A stretch of 64,000 nucleotides of DNA from G963676795 sp963677215 (GTDB taxonomy: Bacteria; Desulfobacterota; Desulfuromonadia; Desulfuromonadales; Geopsychrobacteraceae): contig OY781919.1 of NCBI GenBank assembly GCA_963677215.1, positions 2,294,001 to 2,358,000 of the forward strand. The letters run 5' to 3'. A model generated the notes under the pieces. The model saw nothing but the letters and a program-made list of their open reading frames with translations, made no database searches and was not told the origin of the DNA. Each line of letters starts with the position of its first letter. The stretch's first letter is position 1. Below, one piece after another: positions 25,301 to 34,439 of the stretch. The position numbers and the translations under genes were made by a program.

Positions 25301-26333
25301 GGGGTCAAGTCTGCCCTTGGCTTTTTCAAATTTGATGATATTCTTTTCGTATGTCCAGACCTTTACGCATAGCCTATCCCGGAGCTTGGTACCATGTTAT
25401 GAATCGGGGGCGCCGTAATGAATCCATCTTTGTGGATGATGCGGATTACCGTCTTTTCCTAGAGGTTGTTCAGGAAGCGGTCTCACTGTGGAATCTTGAA
25501 GTATCTGCTTATTGCCTGATGACTAACCATTATCATCTGCTGGTGCGGACGCCGGACGGAAACATTTCTCGCTGCATGCGACATATCAACGGAGTCTACA
25601 CACAACGCTTTAACCTGAAACATGGATTGGATGGCACTTTGTTCCGGGGCCGTTACAAATCTGTTCTGGTTGAGGAGGATAGCCATCTCCTTGAGCTGTT
25701 GCGCTATATCCATCACAATCCTGTTAAGGCCAATATCGTTATCTCACCGGAAGATTACCCCTGGAGCAGTCATAAAGGCTATCTGTCAAGAAATCGCAGG
25801 TGGGAATGGCTGACAAGGAAACCGCTGTTGGCGATGTTTGCAGCAGACCGCCGCCGGGGCTTTGCAGCTTATCTTCAGTTTATGCATCAACCTGACTCTG
25901 ACGAGGTCGAGTCCTTTTTTTCAAAACAGCGCTTAGCGCCGATTTTTGGTTCAGCATCCTTTGTCGATAAAATCAAAAACCGGTTCAGCAATCGTTGCGA
26001 AGATGAAGAAATGCCTGAAAGCCGGATTTTTCAAGCGTCTTTCGGGGACATTCTGAGTGCGGTTTGTCGGGTGTGTGATGTCACTGAGGAGCAGATCCGT
26101 GTATCGCGGCGAGGGGAGTCGAATATCGCCAGAGATCTTCTTCTCTATGTGTTGCGCCGACATAAGCACGAAACACTTGAGCAGCTTGGCCGTCGTCTGG
26201 ATATCGTAAAATATAGTTCAGTCAGTAGCTCTATACAACGGATGAAAAAGCGCCTGAACAATGATGCTGAACTGCAGAAAGCTGTCAGTGATATCGAAAT
26301 TATCTTACAAAAGCCAAGAGCAGACTTGACCCC
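25301..26333 (+). mobile_element. RAYT (Y1 transposase) element with terminal inverted repeats
   Basis: A 25-base left end at 25301-25325 (GGGGTCAAGTCTGCCCTTGG CTTTT) is matched in inverted orientation, with one mismatch, at 26309-26333. The two ends flank one transposase gene and nothing else, about 1.03 kb. The right end lies inside the last codons of the gene. A partial copy of the left end plus a transposase relic occur at 21724-22357. Confidence 0.8.
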
Positions 26334-26337
26334 CTAG
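25351..26337 (+). CDS. REP-associated tyrosine transposase (IS200-like Y1 family)
   Basis: 328 residues. The N-terminal Y1 domain has NHYHLLVRTPDG (HUH-type metal pair at H60/H62), GRYKSVLVEEDSHLLELLRY and YIHHNPVKANIV, where the conserved Tyr is a nucleophile candidate. The C-terminal 110 residues resemble the DnaA-type helical DNA-binding domain (ARDLLLYVLRRHKHETLEQL, KYSSVSSSIQRM), a known fusion in this transposase class. The final residues KPRADLTP are encoded by the right terminal repeat. Intact, so possibly active. Confidence 0.88.
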   Translation: MSRPLRIAYPGAWYHVMNRGRRNESIFVDDADYRLFLEVVQEAVSLWNLEVSAYCLMTNHYHLLVRTPDGNISRCMRHINGVYTQRFNLKHGLDGTLFRGRYKSVLVEEDSHLLELLRYIHHNPVKANIVISPEDYPWSSHKGYLSRNRRWEWLTRKPLLAMFAADRRRGFAAYLQFMHQPDSDEVESFFSKQRLAPIFGSASFVDKIKNRFSNRCEDEEMPESRIFQASFGDILSAVCRVCDVTEEQIRVSRRGESNIARDLLLYVLRRHKHETLEQLGRRLDIVKYSSVSSSIQRMKKRLNNDAELQKAVSDIEIILQKPRADLTP

Positions 26338-26521
26338 GCAATCGGTCATTACGGTCAAAACCGGGCTGGCCAGTGGTATCGCCAAGTTCCTTCCTCCTCT
26401 TGATGGCCGGATGGAGTGCCTGCACCTGCGGGTGCCGCCCATCAATGTCTCGCTTGGACGTGGCCATTATGTTGAAAAGCAGGTCGATGTTGACCGTTAC
26501 TGGCTGTCTCTGCGCGAGTAG
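26338..26521 (+). pseudogene. Internally deleted relic of a GAPDH/Epd-like gene
   Basis: Begins right at the RAYT right end. The frame SVITVKTGLASGIAKFLPPL, DGRMECLHLRVPPINVSL, then VEKQVDV matches residues about 205-255 of the intact gene at 30471-31505 with high identity, then jumps to RYWLSLRE and stop, which matches YWLSLNSA near the C-terminus. The join lies at a GTCGATGT / GGATGTTG microhomology, indicating an internal deletion of about 220 bases. The 5' two thirds are missing. Confidence 0.8.
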
Positions 26522-26872
26522 CTCGAACTTCGTTACGTCAGGACTGCCAGGTATTGTAAAATCCGGTTCCATTCCGTCCGCAACACATGGGCCGTTTTGT
26601 ACGGATTCTTTTTCGGATGGCAGACTTGGGTCAGCTGTTACATTCTCTTGTCTTGCAGAAATATCCCATGAGGTTTATTGTAGATGGCTGTCGCGGGAGC
26701 GAATGCGATGCCTTCTGCTGCCGTAAGACTTCCCTTCTCTTGCAACGCAACTGTCCTTTACGATACCTGTGTGTCCGCTAGAGAGAGCATAAAGACTTTT
26801 CAGTCATTAAAATCTGAATCTCGTTAAAACTGAGGCATCTTTTCACATGTCCAAAGCAGCAGGATAGCCGCT
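26522..26872. other. Gap without recognised features
   Basis: About 350 bases between the GAPDH relic and the YczE-like gene. Short ORFs here show no family features. I see no RNA or strong hairpin. Confidence 0.5.
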
Positions 26873-27532
26873 ATGAATAGTCATATATTTATGAAAAAAC
26901 TTGCCATCTTTATCGTTGGACTTTACTTCATGTCCATTGGCGTGGTTTTTTCTGTTATTGCCAACCTGGGGGTTTCTCCCATTTCGTGTGCTCCCTATGT
27001 GTACAGCCTTGGCTTTCCACTGACCTTGGGACAGACAACTATTGTTTTTAATGCCCTGTTGGTTGTTTTGCAGATGTTGCTGCTTCGGCGGCAATACCAG
27101 CCTTTTCAGCTGCTTCAGTTGCCTGTAGTGTTTCTGTTCGGGCTTTTTATTGATTTCAATGGGCTGCTGCTCCATGACTTTGCCGTACATGGCTATATCG
27201 CACAGATCTTGCTGTGTCTGATCAGCTGTGTTGTGATTGGCTTCGGAGTTTTTCTCGAAGTTACGGCGAACCTGACATTCTTGCCAGGGGAAGGTGTGGC
27301 CCTTGCCATCTCCAAAATATTTAAAATGGAATTTGGTAAGGCCAAGATCGGAACGGACGTCTCTCTCGTTATTGTCGGGGGCATCAGTTCGGTTGTTCTC
27401 ATGTCATCGGTCCAGGGGATTCGGGAGGGTACTGTGCTTTCTGCCCTGCTGATAGGCTATATGGTCAGGATTTTCAGCCGCATCTTTCCCTCTATTGCTA
27501 ATCTGTTTCAGGCGAAAAAAGTCCATTGCTAA
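26873..27532 (+). CDS. YczE/YitT-type integral membrane protein
   Basis: 219 residues with about five membrane helices. Conserved-looking pieces: FSVIANLGVSPISCAPYVYS, VTANLTFLPGEGVALAISK and KIGTDVSLVIVGG, which fit the YczE/YyaS/YitT group of unknown-function membrane proteins. Transport has been proposed for relatives but the substrate is unknown. The alternative start at Met7 (ATG 26891) is also possible; upstream AGGATAGCCGCT gives weak support to 26873. Confidence 0.72.
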   Translation: MNSHIFMKKLAIFIVGLYFMSIGVVFSVIANLGVSPISCAPYVYSLGFPLTLGQTTIVFNALLVVLQMLLLRRQYQPFQLLQLPVVFLFGLFIDFNGLLLHDFAVHGYIAQILLCLISCVVIGFGVFLEVTANLTFLPGEGVALAISKIFKMEFGKAKIGTDVSLVIVGGISSVVLMSSVQGIREGTVLSALLIGYMVRIFSRIFPSIANLFQAKKVHC

Positions 27533-27653
27533 GTTACGTCGAGTATCCTTTTAACGTGGGGTAGTGGGGTCGGATCAAGGCGAGTGATTCGAATCACAGC
27601 CTGATGTGTCATCATGCCTAACCCAGAATTCCCATGTTTGAACAGGGATAGAT

Positions 27654-28205
27654 ATGAAAAAACTGATGATAGCGTCGGACCTCCATGGTTCGGCCTACTA
27701 TTGCGAGAAACTTTGCACCGCGTACCAGCGTGAGCAGGCCGACAGGTTGCTGCTGTTGGGTGATCTGCTCTATCACGGGCCAAGAAACGATCTGCCGCAG
27801 GACTATAATCCCAAAGTGGTCATTGAGCGGCTTAACGCCATGAGCTCGGAGATCCTTTGCGTCAGGGGCAACTGTGACGCGGAGGTTGATCAGATGGTTC
27901 TCAGCTTTCCGCTAATGGCCGATTATGCTGTTCTGTTCCTTGAGCAACGGACGATCTACGCCACTCATGGCCATCTGTTCAATGAGGGCGACTCACTGAT
28001 ATTGAATAAGGGCGACATCCTGCTTTCCGGTCACTCCCATGTCCCGCTCTGTGAAGCCAGGGGGGAGAATATCTACCTAAACCCTGGGTCGGTTGCAATC
28101 CCCAAGGAGGGGAGCTGGCACGGATATATGATCATCGAAAACGGCAGGTTTCTGTGGAAGGGTCTTGACGGTGAAACAAAGATGACAGCTGATCATCTGT
28201 TCTAA
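27654..28205 (+). CDS. yfcE: YfcE-type metallophosphodiesterase
   Basis: 183 residues, calcineurin-like fold. All metal motifs are present in order: SDLHGS, LLLGDLLYHG, VRGNCDAEVD, ATHGHLF and LSGHSHVPL. YfcE cleaves phosphodiester bonds in vitro; the physiological substrate is unsettled. Its last four bases overlap the convergent radical SAM gene. Confidence 0.92.
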   Translation: MKKLMIASDLHGSAYYCEKLCTAYQREQADRLLLLGDLLYHGPRNDLPQDYNPKVVIERLNAMSSEILCVRGNCDAEVDQMVLSFPLMADYAVLFLEQRTIYATHGHLFNEGDSLILNKGDILLSGHSHVPLCEARGENIYLNPGSVAIPKEGSWHGYMIIENGRFLWKGLDGETKMTADHLF

Positions 28206-29089
28206 AAACTATCGGCCTCTTCATCCGGCACCAGATTAAACCAGTCCGGATAGCGCTTTGCTTCGAGCAAGGCGCTTTGAGCCTGAAGAATGATCCGTTC
28301 CCGATCCTTGGGGTAGCTGCCGGCCAGATTGAGAATGTTCGAGACATGGTTGGAGCGCATAATGGTTCGCTGCGGGTTCAACCGTTCGACAATGGCCAGG
28401 GCTTCCTGCAGAACCTCACCGTTGCTCAGTTGATCGATCATCTTGAAGTACTCGTCGTTGTGCCGTCTGAACATGGTCAGCAGGGAAAAATAGGCGGGTG
28501 AGACCTGATTGATCCAGTCTGCGGTGGATTGAGCATGTTCGAGGCTTCTGCTGCGTCCGGCCAGTCCGAGAATCGCCGTGACCGAGAGTTTGAGTCCCGC
28601 GGCCTGGGCCTTGTGGCACTGCTCAGCCATCTGCTGCGCTGTTGAGCCTTTGTCGATCAACTCCAGCGTTTCGTCATCGCCACTTTCAAGGCCAAGGTAG
28701 AGGGTGCGCATTTTCGCCTGGCGTAATTCGGTCAGTTGCTCAACTGATTTGCCTGCCAGACTGTTGGGCGAAGCATAGCAGGTCACACGCTGCAGATTGG
28801 AAAAGGTCTCTGACAATTTTTGCAGGATCGTCATCAACCCCTGATGCGGATAGATCAGGGCATCGCCGTCGGCAAGGAATATGCGCCGAATGGCAGGACG
28901 GAAGCGCTGCGGGATGTTGTCAATTTCAGCGTAAATATCGACCAGAGGACGCAGGCGGAACTGTTTTGTCTTGTACATACCGCAGAATTTGCATCTGTTG
29001 TGAGAGCAGCCAATGGTGACCTGAAAAATCAACGATTCTGCCTCGGACGGCGGACGAAACAGCGGTTCATCGTAGTCGAAAAAATACAT
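28202..29089 (-). CDS. Radical SAM protein with a CX4CX2C cluster motif
   Basis: 295 residues from ATG 29089 (an in-frame TTG at 29119 is the alternative). The Fe-S motif reads IGCSHNRCKFCGMY, spacing CX4CX2C in place of the usual CX3CX2C; a subset of Elp3/B12-like radical SAM proteins shows this pattern. Later motifs: FLADGDALIYP (SAM contact), YLGLESGDDETLELIDKG and LSVTAILGLAGRSRS. The reaction is unknown. Convergent with yfcE. Confidence 0.82.
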   Translation of the reverse strand: MYFFDYDEPLFRPPSEAESLIFQVTIGCSHNRCKFCGMYKTKQFRLRPLVDIYAEIDNIPQRFRPAIRRIFLADGDALIYPHQGLMTILQKLSETFSNLQRVTCYASPNSLAGKSVEQLTELRQAKMRTLYLGLESGDDETLELIDKGSTAQQMAEQCHKAQAAGLKLSVTAILGLAGRSRSLEHAQSTADWINQVSPAYFSLLTMFRRHNDEYFKMIDQLSNGEVLQEALAIVERLNPQRTIMRSNHVSNILNLAGSYPKDRERIILQAQSALLEAKRYPDWFNLVPDEEADSF

Positions 29090-29323
29090 ACCTGAGTAAC
29101 TTTCCCTGAACGGTGACAATGCTGGATCAGGTATAGCTCATGTCCATTTCAGACTCAATATGGATTGTTTCATAAGGTGCTGCATCTGTATCATTGTCGA
29201 GATTTTTTTTGAAATTAACAATGCCGATCAGATTGGTCTAATCGGCATTGTTCTGGTTGAGCTGTTTTACTGTATTTGAATCAGTTGTTGCTTCTGTACG
29301 GTCCCTACCTGTTTTATTAACTT

Positions 29324-30079
29324 CTATTGCGCTGTAAAGCCACCGTCAACAAGGTGATAGGATCCAGTGATGAAGCTAGCTTTATCGGACAGCAGGAAGA
29401 GGACCAGGTTGGCTACTTCCTCGGGTTTGCCCAGGCGGTGAAGCGGGTGCATGGCTTTTAACTGGTTCAGTTGCTCTTCTTCCATACTGTTCAGGACGAG
29501 AGGGGGTTCGATGTAGCCGGGACCGACGGAATTGATGCGGATGCCGTGGCGGGCATTTTCCAGTGCCGCAGATTTCGTCAGGCCGAGGACGCCGTGTTTG
29601 GCACTGACGTAGGCTCCAGAATAGGCTGTGCCGACACTGCCAAGGACCGAGGCCATGTTGACAATGGCACCGCCGCCGTATGTCCTCATGATCTTGATAG
29701 CTTCCTGGGTGCCGTAAAAGACCCCGTTCAGGTTGATATCAATAACTTTTTTCCAACCGTCCAGGGGGTAGTTTTCGATTTCTTCCAAAGGACCGCCGAT
29801 GCCGGCGTTATTGACTACCATGTCCAGGCGACCGGTCTTTTCCGCCGCTTCAGTCATCATGCGGGCAACATCTGCCTGGCAGGACACGTCAGCTGCTAAA
29901 GCAAAGGCTTCTCCGCCGGCAGTTTTGATCTTTGTGACGACTTTCTCAGCGTCCTTCATATCTAAGTCAGCGACACAGACGGTGGCTCCAGACTGTGCCA
30001 AAGCCACAGCGATTCCTTCACCAATGCCGGAGGCAGCGCCCGTGACAAGGGCAGTTTTTCCATCAAAGCGAATTTCCAT
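29324..30079 (-). CDS. Short-chain dehydrogenase/reductase (classical SDR)
   Basis: 251 residues. NAD(P)-binding TGAASGIGEG, structural NNAG, the Ser in ASVLGSVG, catalytic YxxxK in YVSAKHG, and C-terminal GSYHLVDGG. An Asp-rich ADLDMKD after beta-2 suggests NAD preference. Start ATG 30079 with AGGAGAAGGA upstream; the open frame continues 390 bases further but without family features. Substrate unknown. Divergent from the GAPDH-like gene. Confidence 0.9.
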   Translation of the reverse strand: MEIRFDGKTALVTGAASGIGEGIAVALAQSGATVCVADLDMKDAEKVVTKIKTAGGEAFALAADVSCQADVARMMTEAAEKTGRLDMVVNNAGIGGPLEEIENYPLDGWKKVIDINLNGVFYGTQEAIKIMRTYGGGAIVNMASVLGSVGTAYSGAYVSAKHGVLGLTKSAALENARHGIRINSVGPGYIEPPLVLNSMEEEQLNQLKAMHPLHRLGKPEEVANLVLFLLSDKASFITGSYHLVDGGFTAQ

Positions 30080-30116
30080 GAGTCCTTCTCCTGTAATATG
30101 CCGCGAATAATTGTGA

Positions 30117-30153
30117 ATACTGAATACTGTATACTGAATACTGTATACTGAAG
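30117..30153. repeat. 14-bp tandem repeat in the SDR/GAPDH divergent region
   Basis: TGAATACTGTATAC occurs twice in tandem at 30121-30148, with partial units on both sides. The unit is itself partly palindromic (GTATAC). The remaining divergent region, about 390 bases, must hold both promoters; I see no other distinct feature. Confidence 0.7.
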
Positions 30154-30470
30154 AACATTGCACAAAACCGTTCGGAAATGCAAGGCTATTGACCAGTATG
30201 TGGGAATAATTATCATTGATGGTGTGCTGGCCAGCAGAAGCATTGGATCGGGGCAGAAAAGATATTTGACCGGCGGGATAAGATTCTCTGGTTATTAATG
30301 TGTGCTTTTCTACAGATGTCAATTTTTTAGCCGAAATTTGGCGCATCTGTGCTATAGGCAATGCGGGCATGTGAGCGCATTGATCTTCGCCCGCACAGAA
30401 GATAAAATTCACAATATAGAGTTTATCCGAGTTTTCCCCAGGGAGGGGGGGAACAAGACGAAAGGGCATA

Positions 30471-31505
30471 ATGAGTTATCGGTTAGCTATCAATGGTTAT
30501 GGGCGGATCGGCCAGAGCATTCTGCGGGCCTGGTACAGCAATCCGTTATATCAGGATCTTGATGTGGTTGCCATCAATGACCTGGCGGATCTTGAAACCT
30601 TAACCTATCTGACCCAGTATGATACGACGCACGGACGGTTTCCGGCTGAGATAAGCCATGACGGCAAACAGCTGTTGATCGATGGCAACAGGATGCGGGC
30701 ATTCAACGAAAGGACGGTTGAAGAGCTGCCCTGGGGTGAGTTGGGAGTCGATCTGGTTCTGGAGTGCAGTGGCGGCCATGCGGATCGTGAAGCGGCTAAA
30801 CGTCATCTCTATGCCGGAGCGGAGAAGGTCCTCTACTCTCAGCCTGCTGCCGAGGATGTCGACGCGACGATTGTCTACGGCTTTAATCATCAGCGTCTGC
30901 GGGCAACCGACCGGATTGTTTCGAATGCGTCCTGTACCACGAACTGTATCGTTCCGGTTCTCGATCTGCTTGATCGTGAGTTCTCTATCATCAGCGGCGT
31001 GACGACAACGATCCACTCGGCGATGAACGACCAGCCGGTCATCGACCATTTCCATCAAAGTGACCTGCGTCTGACCCGCAGTGCCATGCATTCGGTCATT
31101 CCGGTCAAAACCGGACTGGCACGCGGTATCGCCAAGTTTCTTCCCCACCTTGACGGCCGTATGGAGTGCCTGCACCTACGAGTGCCGACCATCAATGTCT
31201 CGCTGATGGACATAGCCATCCATGTTGAAAAACAGGTCGATGTCGCAAGCGTCAACCGCCTGTTTAAGACTGCCGCGTCTGGTGGGTTGCAGAGGCAGGT
31301 CGGATATACTGAGCAACCCCATGCCTCGGTCGATTTCAATTCCGATTCCCGTTCGGCGATCATCGACGGAACCCAGACGCGGGTGAGTAACGGCAACCTG
31401 ATCAAGATGATGGTCTGGTTCGATAATGAGTGGAGCTACGCCTGCCGCATGCTGGATGTTGCCAGCTATTGGTTGTCGTTGAACAGCGCCAGCGCCATTG
31501 TCTGA
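30471..31505 (+). CDS. epd: Erythrose-4-phosphate / glyceraldehyde-3-phosphate dehydrogenase
   Basis: 344-residue GAPDH-fold dehydrogenase: NAD loop INGYGRIGQSI, catalytic Cys in SNASCTTNC, His in TTTIHSAMNDQPVIDHFH, and C-terminal VWFDNEWSYACRM. The IHSAMNDQPVIDxxHxxDLR pattern fits Epd-type enzymes, which feed pyridoxal phosphate synthesis, better than glycolytic GAPDH, which has TTxHAYTxDQ. The exact substrate should be tested. A deleted relic of a close copy lies at 26338-26521. Confidence 0.82.
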   Translation: MSYRLAINGYGRIGQSILRAWYSNPLYQDLDVVAINDLADLETLTYLTQYDTTHGRFPAEISHDGKQLLIDGNRMRAFNERTVEELPWGELGVDLVLECSGGHADREAAKRHLYAGAEKVLYSQPAAEDVDATIVYGFNHQRLRATDRIVSNASCTTNCIVPVLDLLDREFSIISGVTTTIHSAMNDQPVIDHFHQSDLRLTRSAMHSVIPVKTGLARGIAKFLPHLDGRMECLHLRVPTINVSLMDIAIHVEKQVDVASVNRLFKTAASGGLQRQVGYTEQPHASVDFNSDSRSAIIDGTQTRVSNGNLIKMMVWFDNEWSYACRMLDVASYWLSLNSASAIV

Positions 31506-31583
31506 CAGAGGCCGAGCCAGCCCCTTGGTATGAATCCCGCGCAGGGGTAAATTGTATGGCACAAACAGGACAGGAGATAAACC

Positions 31584-31784
31584 ATGGATAACCAGAAAAG
31601 TGCAGAACTGATCGACAGCTTTCTTGAAACCTGCAACAGCGCCAAAGACCTGCAGACCGCCCAGGTAGCAGCACCGGCTGCAGCTTCGCTGCTTTACCAG
31701 ATCATCCAGCAGCAATCTTCGGCACCTTATGAGCTGCTCGATTTCCTCCAACAGGAACTGGCAGACATGCTGGGGTTCTGAGCT
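31584..31784 (+). CDS. 65-residue hypothetical protein
   Basis: Small acidic helical protein starting MDNQKSAELIDSFLETCNSA with an ideal AGGAG ahead of ATG 31584. No motif recognised. Placed 79 bases after the epd-like gene on the same strand and could share its transcript. Confidence 0.6.
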
Positions 31785-31941
31785 GGTAGTGACAGTCGTT
31801 TGGCAGCGCTCTGAACTACCAGCTTTTTACTATAGTAGCTCAGGATGTTGCGGCTTGTTGCTGGTTCTTTGCTGCCATCGATACAAAAACTATTTAAAGT
31901 GAGATATCTTTGGTAAATTATTGAAAAGTTAATCTGTTTAA

Positions 31942-33969
31942 ATGCATCTATCCCATCATGATGACAGGTTTGAAACTATGGATGACACAACTTCCGGTGC
32001 CCCTTCTTCCTGTGATCCTTTGGCGTCTTTCTCGCTAACGGCGTGGCGTGTTGTGCTCGATGCACTCGACAGCGCCTTTCTTTTACTCGCTCCTCAGACG
32101 CACCATATTCTCGAATGTAATCAGCCTGCCGTAGAACTGTTCGGTTATAACAAAACAGAACTTTTGCAGTTCAGGTTGAGTGAACTTTGCGACAATTTCT
32201 TGCTCGTTGCATTGGAAGGGGAAGCGAAGCAACCTTTCCAATGCCGCTGCCAGAAAAAGATTGGCGAATCCGTATGGACCGAGATTTGTCTCCATGACGT
32301 CTGTCTGGATGGAATCGAATATCTGTTGGCGACCGTACGCGATCTCAGTCGTCAAAAACAACTTGAAGATGATCTGAAACAGAGCGAAGAGATGTCCAGG
32401 GTTATTCAGCGTCTGAATAAAATCGGCTCCTGGACTTATGAGGTTGAGGAGAACAGAACCTTCTGGAGCGATGAGATGTACCGCATTCATGACCTCAACG
32501 TCGAGATCGTCCGCAACGATGCCGAAAGTGTGATTGCCGAGACCCTTGCCCGCTATCATCCGGAAGATCGGGACCGGGTTGAGGCAGGTTTTATTCGCTG
32601 TTTTACCGATGGGGAACCCTATGTTATTGAGGCGCGGCTGTTCACCTTTGGCGGGCGGCAGAAAAGAATTGAGACACGGGCCGAGCGTATTGTCGACGAC
32701 AGGGGGAATCATAAGGTTATCGGCTACATGAGGGATATCTCAGAGAGTAAAGCGAAAGAGGACGCGATTCGTAGGGGGGAAGTAAAATATAGAACAATTC
32801 TGCAGACGGCCATCGACGGGTTCTGGATTACCGATCTCGAGGGGCGACTGCTCGAAGTCAATGATGCCTATTGCCGAATGAGCGGTTATTCTGAAGCAGA
32901 GCTGCTGAAGATGAGCATTTCGCAGCTGGAGGGGGCTATGGATGCCGAGGCGGTTGCAGGAAAGGTTGACGAGATCCTGCAAAAAGGCGCAATCCGTTTT
33001 GAAACCCTTCATAAACGCAAGGACGGTAGCCTCTATGATGTTGAGGTCAGTGCCAAACCTTTGGATCTTCAGGGCAATAAACTGATTATTCTGCTGCGTG
33101 ATATCAGTATGCAGAAAGAGGCAGAGGAAGAAAGAAAGAGCCTGCAGGCGCAGTTGCTGCAAGCTCAGAAGATGGAAGCAGTCGGGCGCCTGGCCGGAGG
33201 TGTGGCCCATGACTTCAACAATATGCTCGGTGTCATTCTTGGCCAGGCAGAGCTTGCTTTGTTGCAAACTACACCGGAACAGCCGCTGGCTCAGAAACTG
33301 CTCGAAATTATCAAAGCTTCTGAGCGATCCGCGGATATTGCCCGGCAACTGCTCGCCTTTGCCAGCAAACAGACCGTCGAACCTAAACTGCTCGACCTCA
33401 ATGAGCGCGTTGCCAATATGCTGAAGATGGTTCGCCGGCTTATAGGCGAGGACATCGAACTGAGCTGGAGACCGGGACCAGAGATCTGTTCCGTCAAAAT
33501 GGATCAGTCACAGCTTGACCAGATTCTGATTAATCTCTGTGTAAATGCCAGGGATGCCGTAGGCGAACAGGCTCGGGTCGTTGTTGCAACCGATGTGGTC
33601 AGATTCGACGAGTTTGACTGTAAAAATAATCTTGGTTTTATCCCTGGAGAATTTGCCCAGTTGTCTGTCAGTGATAATGGTTGTGGCATGGACAAACAGA
33701 CGTTGGAAAATATCTTTGAGCCTTTCTTCACGACCAAAGCCCCAGGCGAGGGGACCGGGCTCGGGCTTGCGACAGTCTACGGAATTGTGAAGCAGAACAG
33801 CGGTTTTATCAAGGTTTACAGCGAACTTGGACAGGGGACGACATTTTGTGTCTATCTGCCATCGGAACGCAGTGCCAACGGGCAGGATGGAGATGCCTGC
33901 CCAATTCAGTTCAGCGCTGGGGAGCAGGAAACCGTTCTGCTGGTCGAAGATGAACAATGGCACAGATGA
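31942..33969 (+). CDS. Multi-PAS hybrid histidine kinase, broken in its receiver domain
   Basis: 675 residues as read. Three PAS-type sensor segments (about 25-140, 150-265 and 280-395; e.g. IGSWTYEVEENRTFW), a HisKA helix with the phospho-acceptor His in GGVAHDFNNMLGVILGQAE, and a HATPase (LINLCVNARDAV, DNGCGMD, GTGLGLATVYGIVK). No membrane helix, so a cytoplasmic sensor. After ETVLLVEDE the frame hits a stop; the rest of the receiver continues one frame over at 33957-34280. One base lost near 33952-33957 explains this. Start 31942 or 31978. Confidence 0.85.
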   Translation: MHLSHHDDRFETMDDTTSGAPSSCDPLASFSLTAWRVVLDALDSAFLLLAPQTHHILECNQPAVELFGYNKTELLQFRLSELCDNFLLVALEGEAKQPFQCRCQKKIGESVWTEICLHDVCLDGIEYLLATVRDLSRQKQLEDDLKQSEEMSRVIQRLNKIGSWTYEVEENRTFWSDEMYRIHDLNVEIVRNDAESVIAETLARYHPEDRDRVEAGFIRCFTDGEPYVIEARLFTFGGRQKRIETRAERIVDDRGNHKVIGYMRDISESKAKEDAIRRGEVKYRTILQTAIDGFWITDLEGRLLEVNDAYCRMSGYSEAELLKMSISQLEGAMDAEAVAGKVDEILQKGAIRFETLHKRKDGSLYDVEVSAKPLDLQGNKLIILLRDISMQKEAEEERKSLQAQLLQAQKMEAVGRLAGGVAHDFNNMLGVILGQAELALLQTTPEQPLAQKLLEIIKASERSADIARQLLAFASKQTVEPKLLDLNERVANMLKMVRRLIGEDIELSWRPGPEICSVKMDQSQLDQILINLCVNARDAVGEQARVVVATDVVRFDEFDCKNNLGFIPGEFAQLSVSDNGCGMDKQTLENIFEPFFTTKAPGEGTGLGLATVYGIVKQNSGFIKVYSELGQGTTFCVYLPSERSANGQDGDACPIQFSAGEQETVLLVEDEQWHR

Positions 33970-34280
33970 TGGTCGAAAGTCTGGGCTATCGGGTTCTTGC
34001 TGCAAACTCCCCCGCGCAGGCCCTGAATCTCGCCAGTGAGCACAAGGAGCAGATCGATCTGCTGATGACCGATGTGATCATGCCGGAAATGAATGGTCTG
34101 GAACTGGTGAAAACCCTGAAACCGCTCTACCCTGAATTGAAATTTTTGTACATGTCTGGCTATACGGCAGATATAATCGCTCCCCATGGCCTTCTTGAAG
34201 AGGGTGTTCAGTATATTCAGAAACCCTTCACCCGCAACGACCTGTCGGTCAAACTGCGTGAGGCCCTTTCCGCAAAATAG
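33957..34280 (+). pseudogene. Detached receiver-domain remainder of the hybrid kinase
   Basis: Reads MAQMMVESLGYRVLAANSPA, then the phospho-acceptor Asp in LLMTDVIMPEMNG and the Lys in IQKPFTRNDL. It lacks the first beta strand and acidic pair, which sit in the upstream frame (VLLVEDE). A single-base change separates the two. Alone it should not fold as a receiver. Confidence 0.8.
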
Positions 34281-34439
34281 TGGTGTGAAATAGATATCGA
34301 TTGTTCTATGTTTCCCGTATGACAAATCTCATTTTTTAGGATTTCATATTTTAACGCTTGGTTCTTCATGATTTTTGTTGTACCTAAGTTATGGTTAATG
34401 ATTAAGGGGCAATGCTTGTCCAGTTCAGCAGGGAATTAA

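Noticed and set aside
26373..26726. 117-residue plus-strand ORF
   Set aside because: Runs in a different frame over the GAPDH relic; no domain.
30117..30153. CRISPR-like repeats
   Set aside because: Tandem 14-bp units without spacers; no cas genes. No CRISPR array found in the window.
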